A stretch of 64,000 nt of DNA from Arthrobacter sp. U41 (GCF_001750145.1 NZ_CP015732.1:310001-374000); one strand, 5' to 3'; positions 25,557 to 35,096 are shown, numbered from the stretch's first letter. Program-made: numbers and translations. Notes: generated from the letters alone by a model not told the origin.

Positions 25557-26657
25557 TCAGCTGGCGCGGTCCACCACGGCCAGCGCGAAGTTGGTCAGCG
25601 AGTCCTTCACCACACCGTCGGGCAGCGGCGCGAGCGCGGCAATCGCCTCGCTGGCCCAGGACCGGGCCACCACCCAGGACTCGGCCGTGACCGGGTGCTC
25701 GCGCAGGCCGGCGACGGCAGCCATGAGGGCCTCGTCGGAGCTGAGGTCGCCGTCGATGAGCTTCAGGAGTTCGACGGCGGACTCGTCGCCGGCGTCGGCC
25801 TTCTTGCGCAGCAGCAGCACCGGCAGCGTCGGGACACCTTCGCGCAGGTCGGTGCCCGGGGACTTGCCGGACTTGACCTTGACGCCGGTGACATCGATGA
25901 CGTCGTCGGCGAGCTGGAAGGCCACGCCCACCTTTTCGCCATACTCGACCAGCATCGGCTCGTAGGCTTCATCGGCGCCGGAGAAGATCGCGCCGAGCTG
26001 TCCGGAGGCCGCCACCAGCGAGCCGGTCTTGTCCGCGATGACCGAGAGGTAGTGCTCCACCGGGTCCTCGTCCGGGCGCGGGCCCACGGTTTCGTGCAGC
26101 TGGCCCAGGCACAGCCGCTCAAAGGTGCGGGCCTGGATGCCGAGCGCGCGGGAGCCCAGTTCGGAGACCAGGATGGAGGCTCGCGCGAAGATCAGGTCGC
26201 CGGTCAGGACGGCGACGGAGTTGCCCCAGACCTCGTGCGCTGTGGGGGCGCCGCGGCGGAACGGCGCGGAATCCATCACGTCGTCGTGGTACAGCGTCGC
26301 CAGGTGGGTCAGTTCAACGACGACCGCGGCCTGCACCACCGCGGGCAGGGAGGCGTCGCCCAGGTGGGCGCAGAGCAGGGTCAGCAACGGCCGGATGCGC
26401 TTGCCGCCGGCTTCCACGAGGTGGCGCGACGTTGCGTCAGCCAGCGGGTCGGAGTTGGCGATGGCCTCGCGCAGCTTCTTCTCCACGCGGGCGAGGTTGG
26501 TGGTGATCGCGGGCCCCAGTTCGGGGTCCCCGGCGATCGCGGCAAAGCCGGCCGGCAGCTGCAATCCGGTGGCGATCGCGGTGGTGTTCAGGTCGGGCTC
26601 AGAGCTCGGCAGGCCGTGTCCGGCGTGCGTCCAGCTTTGGTCTGCAGAGTTGGTCAC
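25557..26657 (-). CDS. Polyprenyl diphosphate synthase (menaquinone side chain)
   Basis: 366 aa. Both Asp-rich motifs of trans-prenyltransferases are present: DDVMD in the first region and DDVID in the second, with GGKRIRPLL and EVWGNSVAVLTGD. The residues before the first motif fit long-chain (C30-C45) synthases. It makes the isoprenoid tail attached by MenA. The GTG start overlaps the end of menJ by 4 nt (GTGA). Next to menJ and menG, as in the mycobacterial grcC1 region. Confidence 0.92.
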   Translation of the reverse strand: MTNSADQSWTHAGHGLPSSEPDLNTTAIATGLQLPAGFAAIAGDPELGPAITTNLARVEKKLREAIANSDPLADATSRHLVEAGGKRIRPLLTLLCAHLGDASLPAVVQAAVVVELTHLATLYHDDVMDSAPFRRGAPTAHEVWGNSVAVLTGDLIFARASILVSELGSRALGIQARTFERLCLGQLHETVGPRPDEDPVEHYLSVIADKTGSLVAASGQLGAIFSGADEAYEPMLVEYGEKVGVAFQLADDVIDVTGVKVKSGKSPGTDLREGVPTLPVLLLRKKADAGDESAVELLKLIDGDLSSDEALMAAVAGLREHPVTAESWVVARSWASEAIAALAPLPDGVVKDSLTNFALAVVDRAS

Positions 26658-28030
26658 GGGTTAACCCTAACTTCTGTTGCGGAAACCGCGGAGTTGGTGC
26701 CGGAGGGCGAAGGAGTGTCGGTGCCGGACCGGCCCTGGTTGGACGTCGCCGGGACCAGCGATTCCAGCACGCGGATGACGCGGTCCTCGATGCCCTTGGC
26801 CGCGGGATCGGTCAGGTTGGCCAGCAGCCGCACCACGAACCGCATCAGGATGGGGATGGGCATGCCCGTCCGGAGGGCCAGTTTCATCACGGCCGGCTTG
26901 CCGATCAGCGCAGCGAAGGCCCGGCCCAGGGTGAAGTGCGAACCCCACTGGTCCCGCACGTAGTCCGCGTACCGCGCCAGGTGCGCGTCGGCGGCTCTGG
27001 AAGCTTCGGTTCCGGATCCCCAGCCCGCCGAGGCGGAGCGGGCGGCGCCGTCGATGATGAACTCGGCCGCGAAACGCGCCGACTCCATGGCGTAGGAGAT
27101 GCCCTCGCCGTTGAACGGGGAGACCATCCCGCCGGCGTCGCCCAGCAGCAGCAGGCCCGGCGAGTAGTGCGGGGTGCGGTTGAAGCCCATCGGCAGCGCG
27201 GCGCCGCGGATCTCGCCCACCTGGTTTTCCGGAGTGAATCCCCAGTCCGCGGGCATGCCGGCGGTCCACTCGCGCAGGACCTGCTTGTAATCCAGCTTGC
27301 CGAATTCCTTGGACGAGTTCAGGATGCCCAGGCCCACGTTGGACGTGCCGTCGCCGACGCCGAACACCCAGCCGTAGCCGGGCAGCAGCTTTCCGTCGCG
27401 GCCGGGGAGCTCCAGCCAGCCTTCCATCCAGTCGTCGTCGTGCCGCGGGCTCGTGAAATACGTGCGGACGGCGACGCCGAGCGGCCGGTCATCGCGCTTC
27501 CCGATGCCCAGCGATACGGCTGTGCGGCTGGAGTTTCCGTCGGCGGCAAGGACGACGTCGGCCGTGAAGTCGCGGGTCTCCCCCGTTTTGCGGCCGGCTT
27601 CGTCGAGCAGGGCGGCTCGGACGCCGGTGACGCGGCCGTCGTCGGCGCGCAGGGCTTCGGTGACGCTGTGGCGTTCCAGCACGACGGCGCCCGCGGACTG
27701 GGCGTGCCGGGCCAGCTCCTCGTCGAAGCCGAGCCGGGTGCGGATCAGCCCGTACTGCGGGAAGTCGGAGACCTCGGGCCAGGGAAGTTCGATGCTGCGG
27801 CCGCCGGCCAGCAGGCGCAGGCCCTTGTTGCGGCGCCAGCCGTCCGCTTCGGGGTGCGGCAGGCCAAGCTTTTGGATCTCGCGGACGGCGCGGGGAGTGA
27901 GCCCGTCGCCGCAGACTTTTTCCCGCGGGAAGCTGGTCTTCTCCAGCACCGTGACGTCGATGCCGGCCTGCGCCAGGTAGTAAGCGGCAGTGGACCCGGC
28001 CGGACCTGCTCCGACGATCAGTACATTCAC
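26654..28030 (-). CDS. menJ: Geranylgeranyl reductase-family FAD enzyme, probable menaquinone reductase
   Basis: 458 aa. FAD motif VLIVGAGPAGSTAAYYLA at the start, VLAADGNSSRTA mid-protein, and LLLLGDAGGMVSPFNGEGIS near residue 290, all standard for this flavoprotein family. The adjacent polyprenyl synthase and menG match the Rv0561c (MenJ) setting in mycobacteria, where the enzyme saturates one isoprene unit of MK-9. That function is inferred from context; archaeal-lipid-like reductases are the other option. Confidence 0.85.
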   Translation of the reverse strand: MNVLIVGAGPAGSTAAYYLAQAGIDVTVLEKTSFPREKVCGDGLTPRAVREIQKLGLPHPEADGWRRNKGLRLLAGGRSIELPWPEVSDFPQYGLIRTRLGFDEELARHAQSAGAVVLERHSVTEALRADDGRVTGVRAALLDEAGRKTGETRDFTADVVLAADGNSSRTAVSLGIGKRDDRPLGVAVRTYFTSPRHDDDWMEGWLELPGRDGKLLPGYGWVFGVGDGTSNVGLGILNSSKEFGKLDYKQVLREWTAGMPADWGFTPENQVGEIRGAALPMGFNRTPHYSPGLLLLGDAGGMVSPFNGEGISYAMESARFAAEFIIDGAARSASAGWGSGTEASRAADAHLARYADYVRDQWGSHFTLGRAFAALIGKPAVMKLALRTGMPIPILMRFVVRLLANLTDPAAKGIEDRVIRVLESLVPATSNQGRSGTDTPSPSGTNSAVSATEVRVNP

Positions 28031-28042
28031 GGCGTCGGTGGC

Positions 28043-28831
28043 CTAGCGCGCGGGCCGGGTGATGTTGCGGCGCAGCTTCGCCACCGGTCCGGTGTGGTTG
28101 GCCAGCGCAGCGGCGGCCGCGGAGGGGCCGGCCTCCGCGCCGGGCTTGACGGCGCGGTGCACCGCGACGATGCCGCCGCTGAGGTTGCGGTAGGAGACGT
28201 TGTCCCAGCCGGCTTCCTGCAGCCAGGCGGCGAGGTGGTCCTGGTCCGGCCAGGCGCGGATGGACTCGGCGAGGTAGACGTAGGCATCCGGGTTGGAGGA
28301 GACCTTGACGGCGATCGCGGGCAGCGCACGCATGAGGTATTCGGTGTACATGGTGCGCCACAGCGGAACCACGGGCTGGGAGAACTCGGCGATCACGAGC
28401 TTGCCGCCGGGCTTGGTGACCCGGAGCATCTCGGCCAGGGCCTTCTTTGGCTCGTTGACGTTGCGCAGGCCGAAGGAGATGGTGCTGGCATCGAAGGTGT
28501 TGTCCGCGAACGGCAGGCGGGTGGCGTCACCGGCGATGAAGTCGATGTCGGGGCGGCGGCGCTTGCCGACCTTGAGCATGCCGAGGGAGAAGTCGCAGGC
28601 GATGACCTCGATGCCGGCGTCGGCATACGGCTCGCTGGAGGTGCCGGTGCCGGCGGCGAGGTCGAGCACGCGCTGGCCGGGCGTCACATCCATGGCCTCG
28701 ACCACAACCTTGCGCCAACGCCGCGTCTGCCCCATCGACAGGACATCGTTGACGACGTCGTATTTGGGGGCGACGTCGTCAAACATCGTGGCTACTTCGT
28801 CCGGACGCTTATCCAAGGATGCTCGGTTCAC
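28043..28831 (-). CDS. menG: Demethylmenaquinone methyltransferase
   Basis: 262 aa. SAM-binding motif [19 protein letters not shown] near residue 55 and the UbiE/MenG signatures [18 protein letters not shown] and ISFGLRNV. It performs the last step of menaquinone synthesis, C-methylation of demethylmenaquinone. The GTG at 28831 has GACAAT 6 nt upstream and no ribosome site, so the transcript is likely leaderless. First gene of menG-menJ-polyprenyl synthase; divergent from menF. Confidence 0.94.
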   Translation of the reverse strand: MNRASLDKRPDEVATMFDDVAPKYDVVNDVLSMGQTRRWRKVVVEAMDVTPGQRVLDLAAGTGTSSEPYADAGIEVIACDFSLGMLKVGKRRRPDIDFIAGDATRLPFADNTFDASTISFGLRNVNEPKKALAEMLRVTKPGGKLVIAEFSQPVVPLWRTMYTEYLMRALPAIAVKVSSNPDAYVYLAESIRAWPDQDHLAAWLQEAGWDNVSYRNLSGGIVAVHRAVKPGAEAGPSAAAAALANHTGPVAKLRRNITRPAR

Positions 28832-28970
28832 CCTGACATTGTCTCAAATGATCAGCACACACCCTAACCGGGGCCCAACACGCCCAGCCGCACCCTGGGC
28901 AGGGCCTGAGCCGGACCCCGGCAGGGCCAGAGCAGGGCCTCCGGCGGGGCGGGAGTAGTGTTGTCTCACT

Positions 28971-30467
28971 ATGACGAGCGCGTTCCGTACCCTGACAGTC
29001 CCCCTCGATGCTGAATCTTTCCCCGGGGGGCTGCCGTCGTTTCTGGTCCGTGACGACCTCCTCTGCTGGACCCGCCGCGAAGCCGGCCTGGTCGGCTTCG
29101 GCGAGGTGGCCCGGTTCACCGCCACCGGGCCCGACCGTTTCCTCGAAGCGGACATCTGGTGGCGCCACCTGGTCCTCGAGGCCGAGATCGAGGACGCCGT
29201 GGACTGCCCCGGCACCGGCCCCGTCGCCTTCGGGTCCTTCGCCTTCTCCAAAGCCTCCGCGCACGAGTCGCGACTGATCGTGCCCGAAATCGTCGTGGGG
29301 CTCCGTGACGGCAAGGCCTGGCTCACCCAACTGACGTTCGACGACGGCGAGCTCACCGAGGCGGGTGCCCGCGCGGCACTGGACCGCTGGCTTGCCGGCG
29401 GGAGCGGCAACGGCGCGGCGGGCGCCGACCCCGCGGCGGACGGAAACGGCACCTTCGCTGCCGGCACAACTGCGGCCGGCGCCGCCGGGAACGGAACCTT
29501 CGCGGCCGGCCCCCTGGCGGAGGGCCCAACGTCGGCCGCCGGCGCCGCCGGGAACGGCACTCCCGCCACCGTAGCCACGAAGGCCCGGGGCGCCGTCGTG
29601 CGTCCCATGCCGCTGGCTGCCGGGGCGACGCTGCACACCGGCTCGCTGAGCGAGGAAGACTGGATGGCCGCCGTCGCCGCGGGTGTGGCGGAGATCCGCA
29701 CCGGGGCGCTCGAGAAGCTCGTGCTGGCCCGCGACATCGTCGCCACCGTCCCGGCCGGAGTGAACGCCGCCGAGATCCTCCGCCAGCTCGCCGTCCGCTA
29801 CCGCGAATGCTGGACCTACGGCGTCGACGGGCTCGTCGGCGCCACGCCCGAAATGCTGATCCAGGTGGAGGGCCGCACCGCGCAGGCCCGCGTCCTGGCC
29901 GGCACCCTGGACCGCCGCGACGCCGACGGCATGGCCGGATCGCCGCTGGAGTTCGCCGAGCGCGTGCTGGCCGGATCCGAAAAGCAGCGGCACGAACACG
30001 AGATCGCGATCCAGTCGCTGACCACCCAGCTGGCGCCGTTCTCGGAGGCGATGAACGCGCACAGCGAACCCTTCATCCTCGAACTGCCCAACGTCTGGCA
30101 CCTCGCCTCGGACGTGAAGGCGGAACTGGCCGAGGTGGAGGGACATGTCCCCACCAGCCTGGCCCTGATCAATGCCCTGCATCCGACGGCGGCGGTCTGC
30201 GGCACGCCGACCACCGTCGCGGGCGCGCTGATCCGCAGGCTGGAGCACCTGGACCGCGGGCCCTACGCCGGACCGGTCGGCTGGCTGGATGCGGCGGGCA
30301 ACGGGGAATGGGGCATCGCGCTGCGCGGCGCCGTCATCGAGTCCCCGCAGACCGTGCGGCTCTACGCGGGCTGCGGCGTCGTCGAGGGCTCCGTGCCGGA
30401 AGCCGAGCTCGCCGAGACGTGGGCGAAGTTCCGGCCCATGCTGGAGTCCCTGGGCATCAGCAGCTAG
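28971..30467 (+). CDS. menF: Isochorismate synthase
   Basis: 498 aa. The C-terminal chorismate-binding domain (~220-490) has KLVLARDI, YGVDGLVGATPEMLI, GTLDRR, HLASDVKAELAEVEGHVPTSL and HPTAAVCGTP, diagnostic for MenF/EntC. It converts chorismate to isochorismate, the first menaquinone step. Residues ~142-201 are an odd G/A/N/T linker with an AAGAAGNG(T) repeat, absent from most homologues. Divergent from menG with a 139-nt shared promoter region. Confidence 0.92.
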   Translation: MTSAFRTLTVPLDAESFPGGLPSFLVRDDLLCWTRREAGLVGFGEVARFTATGPDRFLEADIWWRHLVLEAEIEDAVDCPGTGPVAFGSFAFSKASAHESRLIVPEIVVGLRDGKAWLTQLTFDDGELTEAGARAALDRWLAGGSGNGAAGADPAADGNGTFAAGTTAAGAAGNGTFAAGPLAEGPTSAAGAAGNGTPATVATKARGAVVRPMPLAAGATLHTGSLSEEDWMAAVAAGVAEIRTGALEKLVLARDIVATVPAGVNAAEILRQLAVRYRECWTYGVDGLVGATPEMLIQVEGRTAQARVLAGTLDRRDADGMAGSPLEFAERVLAGSEKQRHEHEIAIQSLTTQLAPFSEAMNAHSEPFILELPNVWHLASDVKAELAEVEGHVPTSLALINALHPTAAVCGTPTTVAGALIRRLEHLDRGPYAGPVGWLDAAGNGEWGIALRGAVIESPQTVRLYAGCGVVEGSVPEAELAETWAKFRPMLESLGISS

Positions 30468-30629
30468 AGTCCGGAATAGGAGACACGGGTCCGGGACGGG
30501 GCTTGCGCTAGGGTCGTCAATAGTTATCCAATGGTGAAACTTAGTTTTCTGTGATGCACATCTCCTATTCGGCGCTACACTATAAGCCGACTAAGTCACG
30601 TCTTCTCCCGCAACAAGAGGTAAGAAACC

Positions 30630-31433
30630 ATGCAGCTCAAGTCCCTCACCACGGCAAAGGTGGCCGCCAAGGCAGCCGCCCTCCTCGCCGTCGGCGCCCT
30701 CACGCTCACGGCCTGCGGCGGCAGCTCCACCCCCGCGGCCTCCTCAGAAGGCGGCGTGCAGCTCATCAACGCCGGCAAGCTGACCGTCTGCTCGGACGTG
30801 CCCTACGAGCCGTTCGAATTCCAGAAGGACGGCAAGATCGTCGGCTTCGACATGGACATCGCCGCCGAGGTGGCCAAGGACCTGAAGGCCGAACTCAGCG
30901 TCGTGGACAGCTCCTTCGAGGCCATCGAGACCGGTACCGCCCTGACCCAGTGCGACATCTCCATCTCCTCCGTCTCCATCACGGACACCCGCAAGTCGGT
31001 CATGGACTTCTCCAGCCCGTACATGGACGATGACCTGACCCTGGTGGCCAGCGAGGCTTCCGGAATCAAGGACCTCGAGGGTGCCAAGGGCAAGAAGGTC
31101 GGCGTCCAGCAGGCCACCACCGGCGCCAAGTACGCCGCCGAGAACGGCCTCGACGCCCAGCAGTTCGAGGATTCCGGACTCCTGGTCCAGGCCCTGCAGG
31201 CCGGCACCATCGACGCCGCCCTGGGCAACCAGTCCGTGCTCGGCTACGCCATCAAGGACGATCCCAAGTTCAAGCGCGTGGAGGACTACACCACCGGCGA
31301 GAAGCTCGGCATCTCCATCAAAAAGGGCAACACGGCAATGGCCACCCAGGTCAACGGCACGCTCAAGCGCCTGACCGATGACGGCTCCTTGAAGAAGTTC
31401 GAGACCACCTGGTTCGGCGAAGCCACCAAGTAA
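30630..31433 (+). CDS. Amino-acid ABC transporter substrate-binding lipoprotein
   Basis: 267 aa. Signal peptide with lipobox LTLTAC (Cys near 27) and an SBP_bac_3 domain: GKLTVCSDVPYEPFEF, GFDMDIAAEVAKDL, ISSVSITDTRKSVMDFSSPY and GTALTQCDISISSV. This cluster-3 family binds polar amino acids; the ligand cannot be read here. AAGAGGTAAG lies upstream of the ATG. A promoter with TACACT/TATAAG lies near 30575-30590 inside a TCGGC/GCCGA inverted repeat. First gene of a three-gene importer operon. Confidence 0.9.
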   Translation: MQLKSLTTAKVAAKAAALLAVGALTLTACGGSSTPAASSEGGVQLINAGKLTVCSDVPYEPFEFQKDGKIVGFDMDIAAEVAKDLKAELSVVDSSFEAIETGTALTQCDISISSVSITDTRKSVMDFSSPYMDDDLTLVASEASGIKDLEGAKGKKVGVQQATTGAKYAAENGLDAQQFEDSGLLVQALQAGTIDAALGNQSVLGYAIKDDPKFKRVEDYTTGEKLGISIKKGNTAMATQVNGTLKRLTDDGSLKKFETTWFGEATK

Positions 31434-31454
31434 CGCCCCGGCCTGAGACCGACA

Positions 31455-31504
31455 CAGTTGAGGCCCCGTACCGCTGGACGACAGTCCGTACGGGGCCTCA
31501 ACTG
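31455..31504 (+). promoter_or_regulatory. Intercistronic hairpin between binding protein and permease
   Basis: Perfect 17-bp stem CAGTTGAGGCCCCGTAC and complement around a 16-nt loop, 22 nt after the binding-protein stop. Such hairpins often protect the binding-protein mRNA or partly terminate, giving more binding protein than membrane parts. No U-run follows. Confidence 0.8.
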
Positions 31505-31527
31505 CGCAAAACGAATGTGAGAGCACC

Positions 31528-32319
31528 ATGGCAATGACCGCACGTCAACGAGCCAGAGTCAGCCTGTACGTCCAGGCCGGAATCTTTGTGGTGGCCGTGG
31601 CCGCCCTGATTGTGGCCACGGACTGGAAGACCATCAGCACCAGCGTCTTCAACTTCGCCAAAATCGGCCCGATGTTCCCGGACATCTTCCTGGTGGGCCT
31701 GAAGAACACCCTGATCTACACCGCCCTGGGCTTCATCGTGGGCCTCTCCGGCGGCCTGCTGCTGGCCCTGATGAAGCTCTCCTCGTTCCCGCTGTACCGC
31801 TGGATCGCCACCGGCTACATCGAGTTCTTCCGCGGCATCCCGGCCCTGCTGGTGTTCATCGCCTTCGGCTACGGCGTGCCGCTGGCCTTCGGCGTTTCCT
31901 GGAACGTGACCGTGGTGGTGATGGTCTCGCTCGGCATGGTGGCAGCGGCGTACATCGCCGAAACCCTGCGCGCCGGCCTGCAGGCGGTGCCGAAGGGCCA
32001 GTTGGAAGCCGCCCGTTCGCTCGGCATGCCGCAGTGGCGGGCTATGGTATCCATCGTCATCCCCCAGGCCTTCCGGATCGTCCTGCCGCCGCTGACCAAC
32101 GAGGTCATCCTGCTGACCAAGGACTCCTCGCTGATCTACGTGCTGGGCCTGACCGCCTCACAGTACGAACTCACGAAGTTCGGCCGCGACGGTATCTCCA
32201 GCCTGGGCGCGGGCCTGACCCCGCTTCTGGTCGCCGGCGCGTTCTACCTGGTGATCACCATCCCGCTGAGCCTCTTGGCCCGGAAGTTCGAAAGCCGCTC
32301 CGCGCGGACGAAGCGATAG
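31528..32319 (+). CDS. Amino-acid ABC transporter permease
   Basis: 263 aa with five to six hydrophobic segments. His/Glu/Gln/Arg permease signature: [19 protein letters not shown] and the EAA loop [20 protein letters not shown]. One permease gene only, so the channel is likely a homodimer. It lies between the binding protein and the ATPase; the next gene starts 11 nt after its stop. Confidence 0.9.
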   Translation: MAMTARQRARVSLYVQAGIFVVAVAALIVATDWKTISTSVFNFAKIGPMFPDIFLVGLKNTLIYTALGFIVGLSGGLLLALMKLSSFPLYRWIATGYIEFFRGIPALLVFIAFGYGVPLAFGVSWNVTVVVMVSLGMVAAAYIAETLRAGLQAVPKGQLEAARSLGMPQWRAMVSIVIPQAFRIVLPPLTNEVILLTKDSSLIYVLGLTASQYELTKFGRDGISSLGAGLTPLLVAGAFYLVITIPLSLLARKFESRSARTKR

Positions 32320-32330
32320 GCAGGACAGTC

Positions 32331-33134
32331 ATGAACGACGTCGAACAGAACGCCCACGGCCGTAGCGGAGCCGTCCACGCCGCCGGGGTCTCCATCAAGG
32401 ACCTGCGGAAGTCCTACGGCTCCAACGAAGTCCTCAAGGGGATCGACCTTGAGGTTGCCCCCGGCGAGGTGGTGTGCCTGATCGGGCCCTCGGGCTCGGG
32501 CAAGTCCACCCTGCTGCGCTGCGTGAACCTGCTTGAGCAGCCGAACGAGGGCACCATCCACGTGGGCGGTTTCGAATCCACCGACCCGGATGTGGACATC
32601 GACAAGATGCGCCGCAAGGTCGGCATGGTCTTCCAGCAGTTCAACCTCTTCCCGCACCTGAGCGCGCTGCAGAACTGCACCATTGCGCAGACCAAGGTGC
32701 TCAAGCGCAGCCAGACCGATGCCTCTGCCGCGGCCATGAAGAACCTCGAGCGTGTCGGCCTGGGACACCTCGCCGACCGTTTCCCGGACCAGCTCTCCGG
32801 CGGGCAGCAGCAGCGGGTGGCCATTGCCCGCGCGCTGAGCATGGACCCCGAGCTGATGCTCTTCGATGAGCCCACCTCGGCCCTGGACCCCGAAACCGTG
32901 GGCGACGTCCTCTCCGTCATGCGCAACCTGGCCCGCGAAGGCATGACCATGCTGGTGGTGACCCACGAAATGGGCTTCGCCCGCGAGGTCGCCGACCGGG
33001 TCGTGTTCATGGACGGCGGAGTTGTCGTGGAGGAAGGCGTGGCCGAACGGGTCATCAGCGCCCCCGTCCACGCCCGCACCAAGGAATTCCTCCGCCGCGT
33101 GCTCGACCCGACCCACATCGACATCACGGAGTAG
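32331..33134 (+). CDS. Amino-acid ABC transporter ATP-binding protein
   Basis: 267 aa. Walker [11 protein letters not shown]-loop [11 protein letters not shown], signature [15 protein letters not shown], Walker [16 protein letters not shown]-loop VTHEMGFA. The [12 protein letters not shown] and ETVGDVL segments are typical of GlnQ/HisP-type polar amino-acid importers. An unusual 17-residue H/G/S-rich extension precedes the domain. Last gene of the operon; a family-4 palindrome follows 22 nt later. Confidence 0.93.
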   Translation: MNDVEQNAHGRSGAVHAAGVSIKDLRKSYGSNEVLKGIDLEVAPGEVVCLIGPSGSGKSTLLRCVNLLEQPNEGTIHVGGFESTDPDVDIDKMRRKVGMVFQQFNLFPHLSALQNCTIAQTKVLKRSQTDASAAAMKNLERVGLGHLADRFPDQLSGGQQQRVAIARALSMDPELMLFDEPTSALDPETVGDVLSVMRNLAREGMTMLVVTHEMGFAREVADRVVFMDGGVVVEEGVAERVISAPVHARTKEFLRRVLDPTHIDITE

Positions 33135-33155
33135 CTCACTCCTCGCGCCGGCCCG

Positions 33156-33231
33156 CGATTTCCGCGCCGATTTCAGACAGCCGCTGCGTGGATCCACGTA
33201 GCGGCTGTCCGTTTCCGTAGCGGATTCCCGG
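33156..33231. repeat. Family-4 palindrome, copy A
   Basis: 76 nt, central GCCGCTGCGTG-GATC-CACGTAGCGGC stem within CAGACAG...CTGTCCG flanks. Copy B at 34091-34166 differs at six positions; two of these (CGTG/CACG against CGCG/CGCG) are paired changes that keep the stem. It lies between converging 3' ends. Confidence 0.88.
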
Positions 33232-33242
33232 TGGCCCCGGCG

Positions 33243-33788
33243 CTACTGGTTCTTCAGGAGCCGTTCAACGCGCGGTTTGACCTCGGTGGCCAGCAGGGTG
33301 AGGGACTCAAGGAAGTGCTCCTGCGGCAGGCCGCCGATGTCCATCTGGAGGAAGTGCCGCATGTGTCCCATGTGCCCGTGCAGGTCCACGATGCGCCCGG
33401 CGATGTCGTCCGGGTCTCCGATGTAGTACGCGCCGGGGAAATCGGCCTGGGCCAGGAACTGCCGCTTGTCCGGTGCCGGCCAGCCGCGGAGTTTGCCCAG
33501 TTCGAGGTTCAGGTTGTACCAGCCGGGGTAGAACCGTTCCAGCGCTTCCTTCTTGGTCGGGGCGATGAGTCCGAGGGCCGCCACAGAGACGTTGATGTTC
33601 CCTCCGGCGTGTCCGGCCTGTTCGGCGGAGGCCCGGTAGAGGTCAGCCAGCGCGCCGAACCTCGCGGGCGCCCCGCCGATTATGCCGTAGGAGACGGGCA
33701 GGCCGAGCTTGCCGGCGCGGACCGAGGACGGGGCACTGCCGCCGGTTGCCAGCCAGAGGGGCAGCGGGCCGTTGACGGGCCGGGGCAC
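33243..33788 (-). pseudogene. 5'-truncated LLM-class flavin-dependent oxidoreductase
   Basis: 181 residues matching only the C-terminal half of a luciferase-like (F420/FMN) monooxygenase of about 350 aa: PRPVNGPLPLWLATGGSAPSSV, then LGLPVSYGIIGGAPARFGALADLY. The N-terminal half with the barrel start and flavin site is missing; similarity stops near 33800, where a second broken gene on the other strand begins. No ribosome site precedes the GTG at 33788. Most likely a non-functional remnant. Confidence 0.75.
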
Positions 33789-33799
33789 GACGGCCAGGT

Positions 33800-34048
33800 C
33801 GTGGACACGTCGGGGAGTACGGTCTCGGCCGGATCAGGCTCGGCGGAGCCCTGGGGGGCCTGTTCTCGCGGGAGCAGATCGCCGAGGCGGTCGACCTCGC
33901 CGACGCTCTGATCGAGGAAGGCGTCCGCATGGGATAGGGCCCGTAGAACTCGGAGGCGGACACGGCCCAGCTGCGCCGTGCTCACCCCGGCTTCAACGAC
34001 CGGACCCTGAGCGATGCCCTTGGCTGGGGCCGATTCTTCGGCCGCTGA
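33800..34048 (+). pseudogene. Decayed gene, C-terminal remnant with two in-frame amber stops
   Basis: One frame reads RGHVGEYGLGRIRLGGALGG then LFSREQIAEAVDLADALIEE, GVRMG-stop-GP-stop, then NSEADTAQLRRAHPGFNDRT and LSDALGWGRFFGR-stop. The TAGs are at 33935 and 33944, and the coherent sequence on both sides shows this was once one coding frame. I do not recognise the family. The 5' part is missing at the same point where the LLM gene on the other strand breaks off. Confidence 0.6.
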
Positions 34049-34090
34049 GGCACTCCGCGCACGGCCAGCCGTACGCCGCGGCGAGCATCC

Positions 34091-34166
34091 CGATTTCCGC
34101 GCCGGTTTCAGACAGCCGCTACGCGGATCCGCGTGGCGGCTGTCCGTTTCCGTAGCGGATTCCTGG
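34091..34166. repeat. Family-4 palindrome, copy B
   Basis: 76 nt, 70 of 76 identical by eye to copy A. It overlaps the last 16 codons of the 34119 gene, so it encodes that protein's C-terminus. Confidence 0.88.
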
Positions 34167-35096
34167 TTGCCGCCGCGGGACGCCTTTCGCATCGAGGAAA
34201 GTCGCGAATCTCTCCAGGCTCGCGAGTTCCGACCAGGTCCACCGGATCACCCGTCGCCCGGTGGCCCGGATCCGATCCTCACGGCTCTTCTCCTCGATCA
34301 CCACATCGGAGGGCGTCCGCCCCTTCAGATAGGCCGCTTCCCCGTATTTCACCAGACCGTCGAATTCGCCGGACAGGCCATCCTCCGGCCACTCAAAGTC
34401 CGTGAAGCCGACGAGTCCCCGGGCATCCCGAATCTCGTGCTGGAGCACGGGCGCCTTGAATCCAAGCCGGTGCATCATCGCCCGGCTCACCGACTCCCCC
34501 GGAGAGCCCGACGCCGGGTCGCCGAACATCAGGGCGGTGACGATCCTGCGGGCTGCGGCGGCCGTGTAAATGCCGGTGATGCCAGCTTCAAGCAACTCAA
34601 CGTTCAGCGCCGACGGCCCATTCCGTGCGGGCCGCAATACATGGTCGACGGCTGTCACGGCCTGCTCAAAGGATCCGAATGCGGCCAGGTCCAGCACCGT
34701 CCGGCCCCGGGCCGTGACCAGCAAGCCCTGGCGTTCCTCAATCTGGAGGGATTGCGGATCGACGAAATGCCGCCGCACCCCCGCCCTTGAGCGGCCCCCG
34801 CCGGCGTCGGAAGTGCACGCGTGAACAGGGTGCCGCGTTCCGAGCACAGGGATATCCGAAAGGGCCGCGGCTGACTGGCGGCAGAAAACGGTCCGGCTCC
34901 GGAGGGTGGATGCCGCGGCATGGATCAGCAGCGGGTACCGCTCCCAGGGCGGCAGGGCATCCCACGCCTGGGCCCGGACATACACACCCTGGCGGAGGCG
35001 TCTGAGTTCCCCGGCTTCGGCTTGCCGGGAAAGCACACGAGAGTCGCGGCCGAGACGCGCCAGGTCGCTGCTGAGAATCAGGGCGGGCAGGTCCAT
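34119..35096 (-). CDS. AbiEi-like winged helix protein with nuclease-like C-terminal domain
   Basis: 325 aa. N-terminal AbiEi-like HTH (EAGELRRLRQGVYVRAQAW), a middle region with RTVLDLAAF and VDHVLR, and a C-terminal part with VGFTDFEWPEDGLSGEFDG...KY and EEKSREDRIRATGRRVIRW, which resembles a DUF559/PD-(D/E)XK core (D, E, K, then ED-R). No toxin gene is next to it. CAGTAT ends 6 nt before the ATG (leaderless). The last residues (IRYGNGQPPRGSA) come from repeat copy B. Same broad class as the 24319 gene. Confidence 0.68.
   Translation of the reverse strand: MDLPALILSSDLARLGRDSRVLSRQAEAGELRRLRQGVYVRAQAWDALPPWERYPLLIHAAASTLRSRTVFCRQSAAALSDIPVLGTRHPVHACTSDAGGGRSRAGVRRHFVDPQSLQIEERQGLLVTARGRTVLDLAAFGSFEQAVTAVDHVLRPARNGPSALNVELLEAGITGIYTAAAARRIVTALMFGDPASGSPGESVSRAMMHRLGFKAPVLQHEIRDARGLVGFTDFEWPEDGLSGEFDGLVKYGEAAYLKGRTPSDVVIEEKSREDRIRATGRRVIRWTWSELASLERFATFLDAKGVPRRQPGIRYGNGQPPRGSA

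Noticed and set aside
33800..34048. Amber codon read-through or pyrrolysine
   Set aside because: No supporting gene or signal is visible, and the neighbouring LLM gene is also truncated, so decay is simpler.
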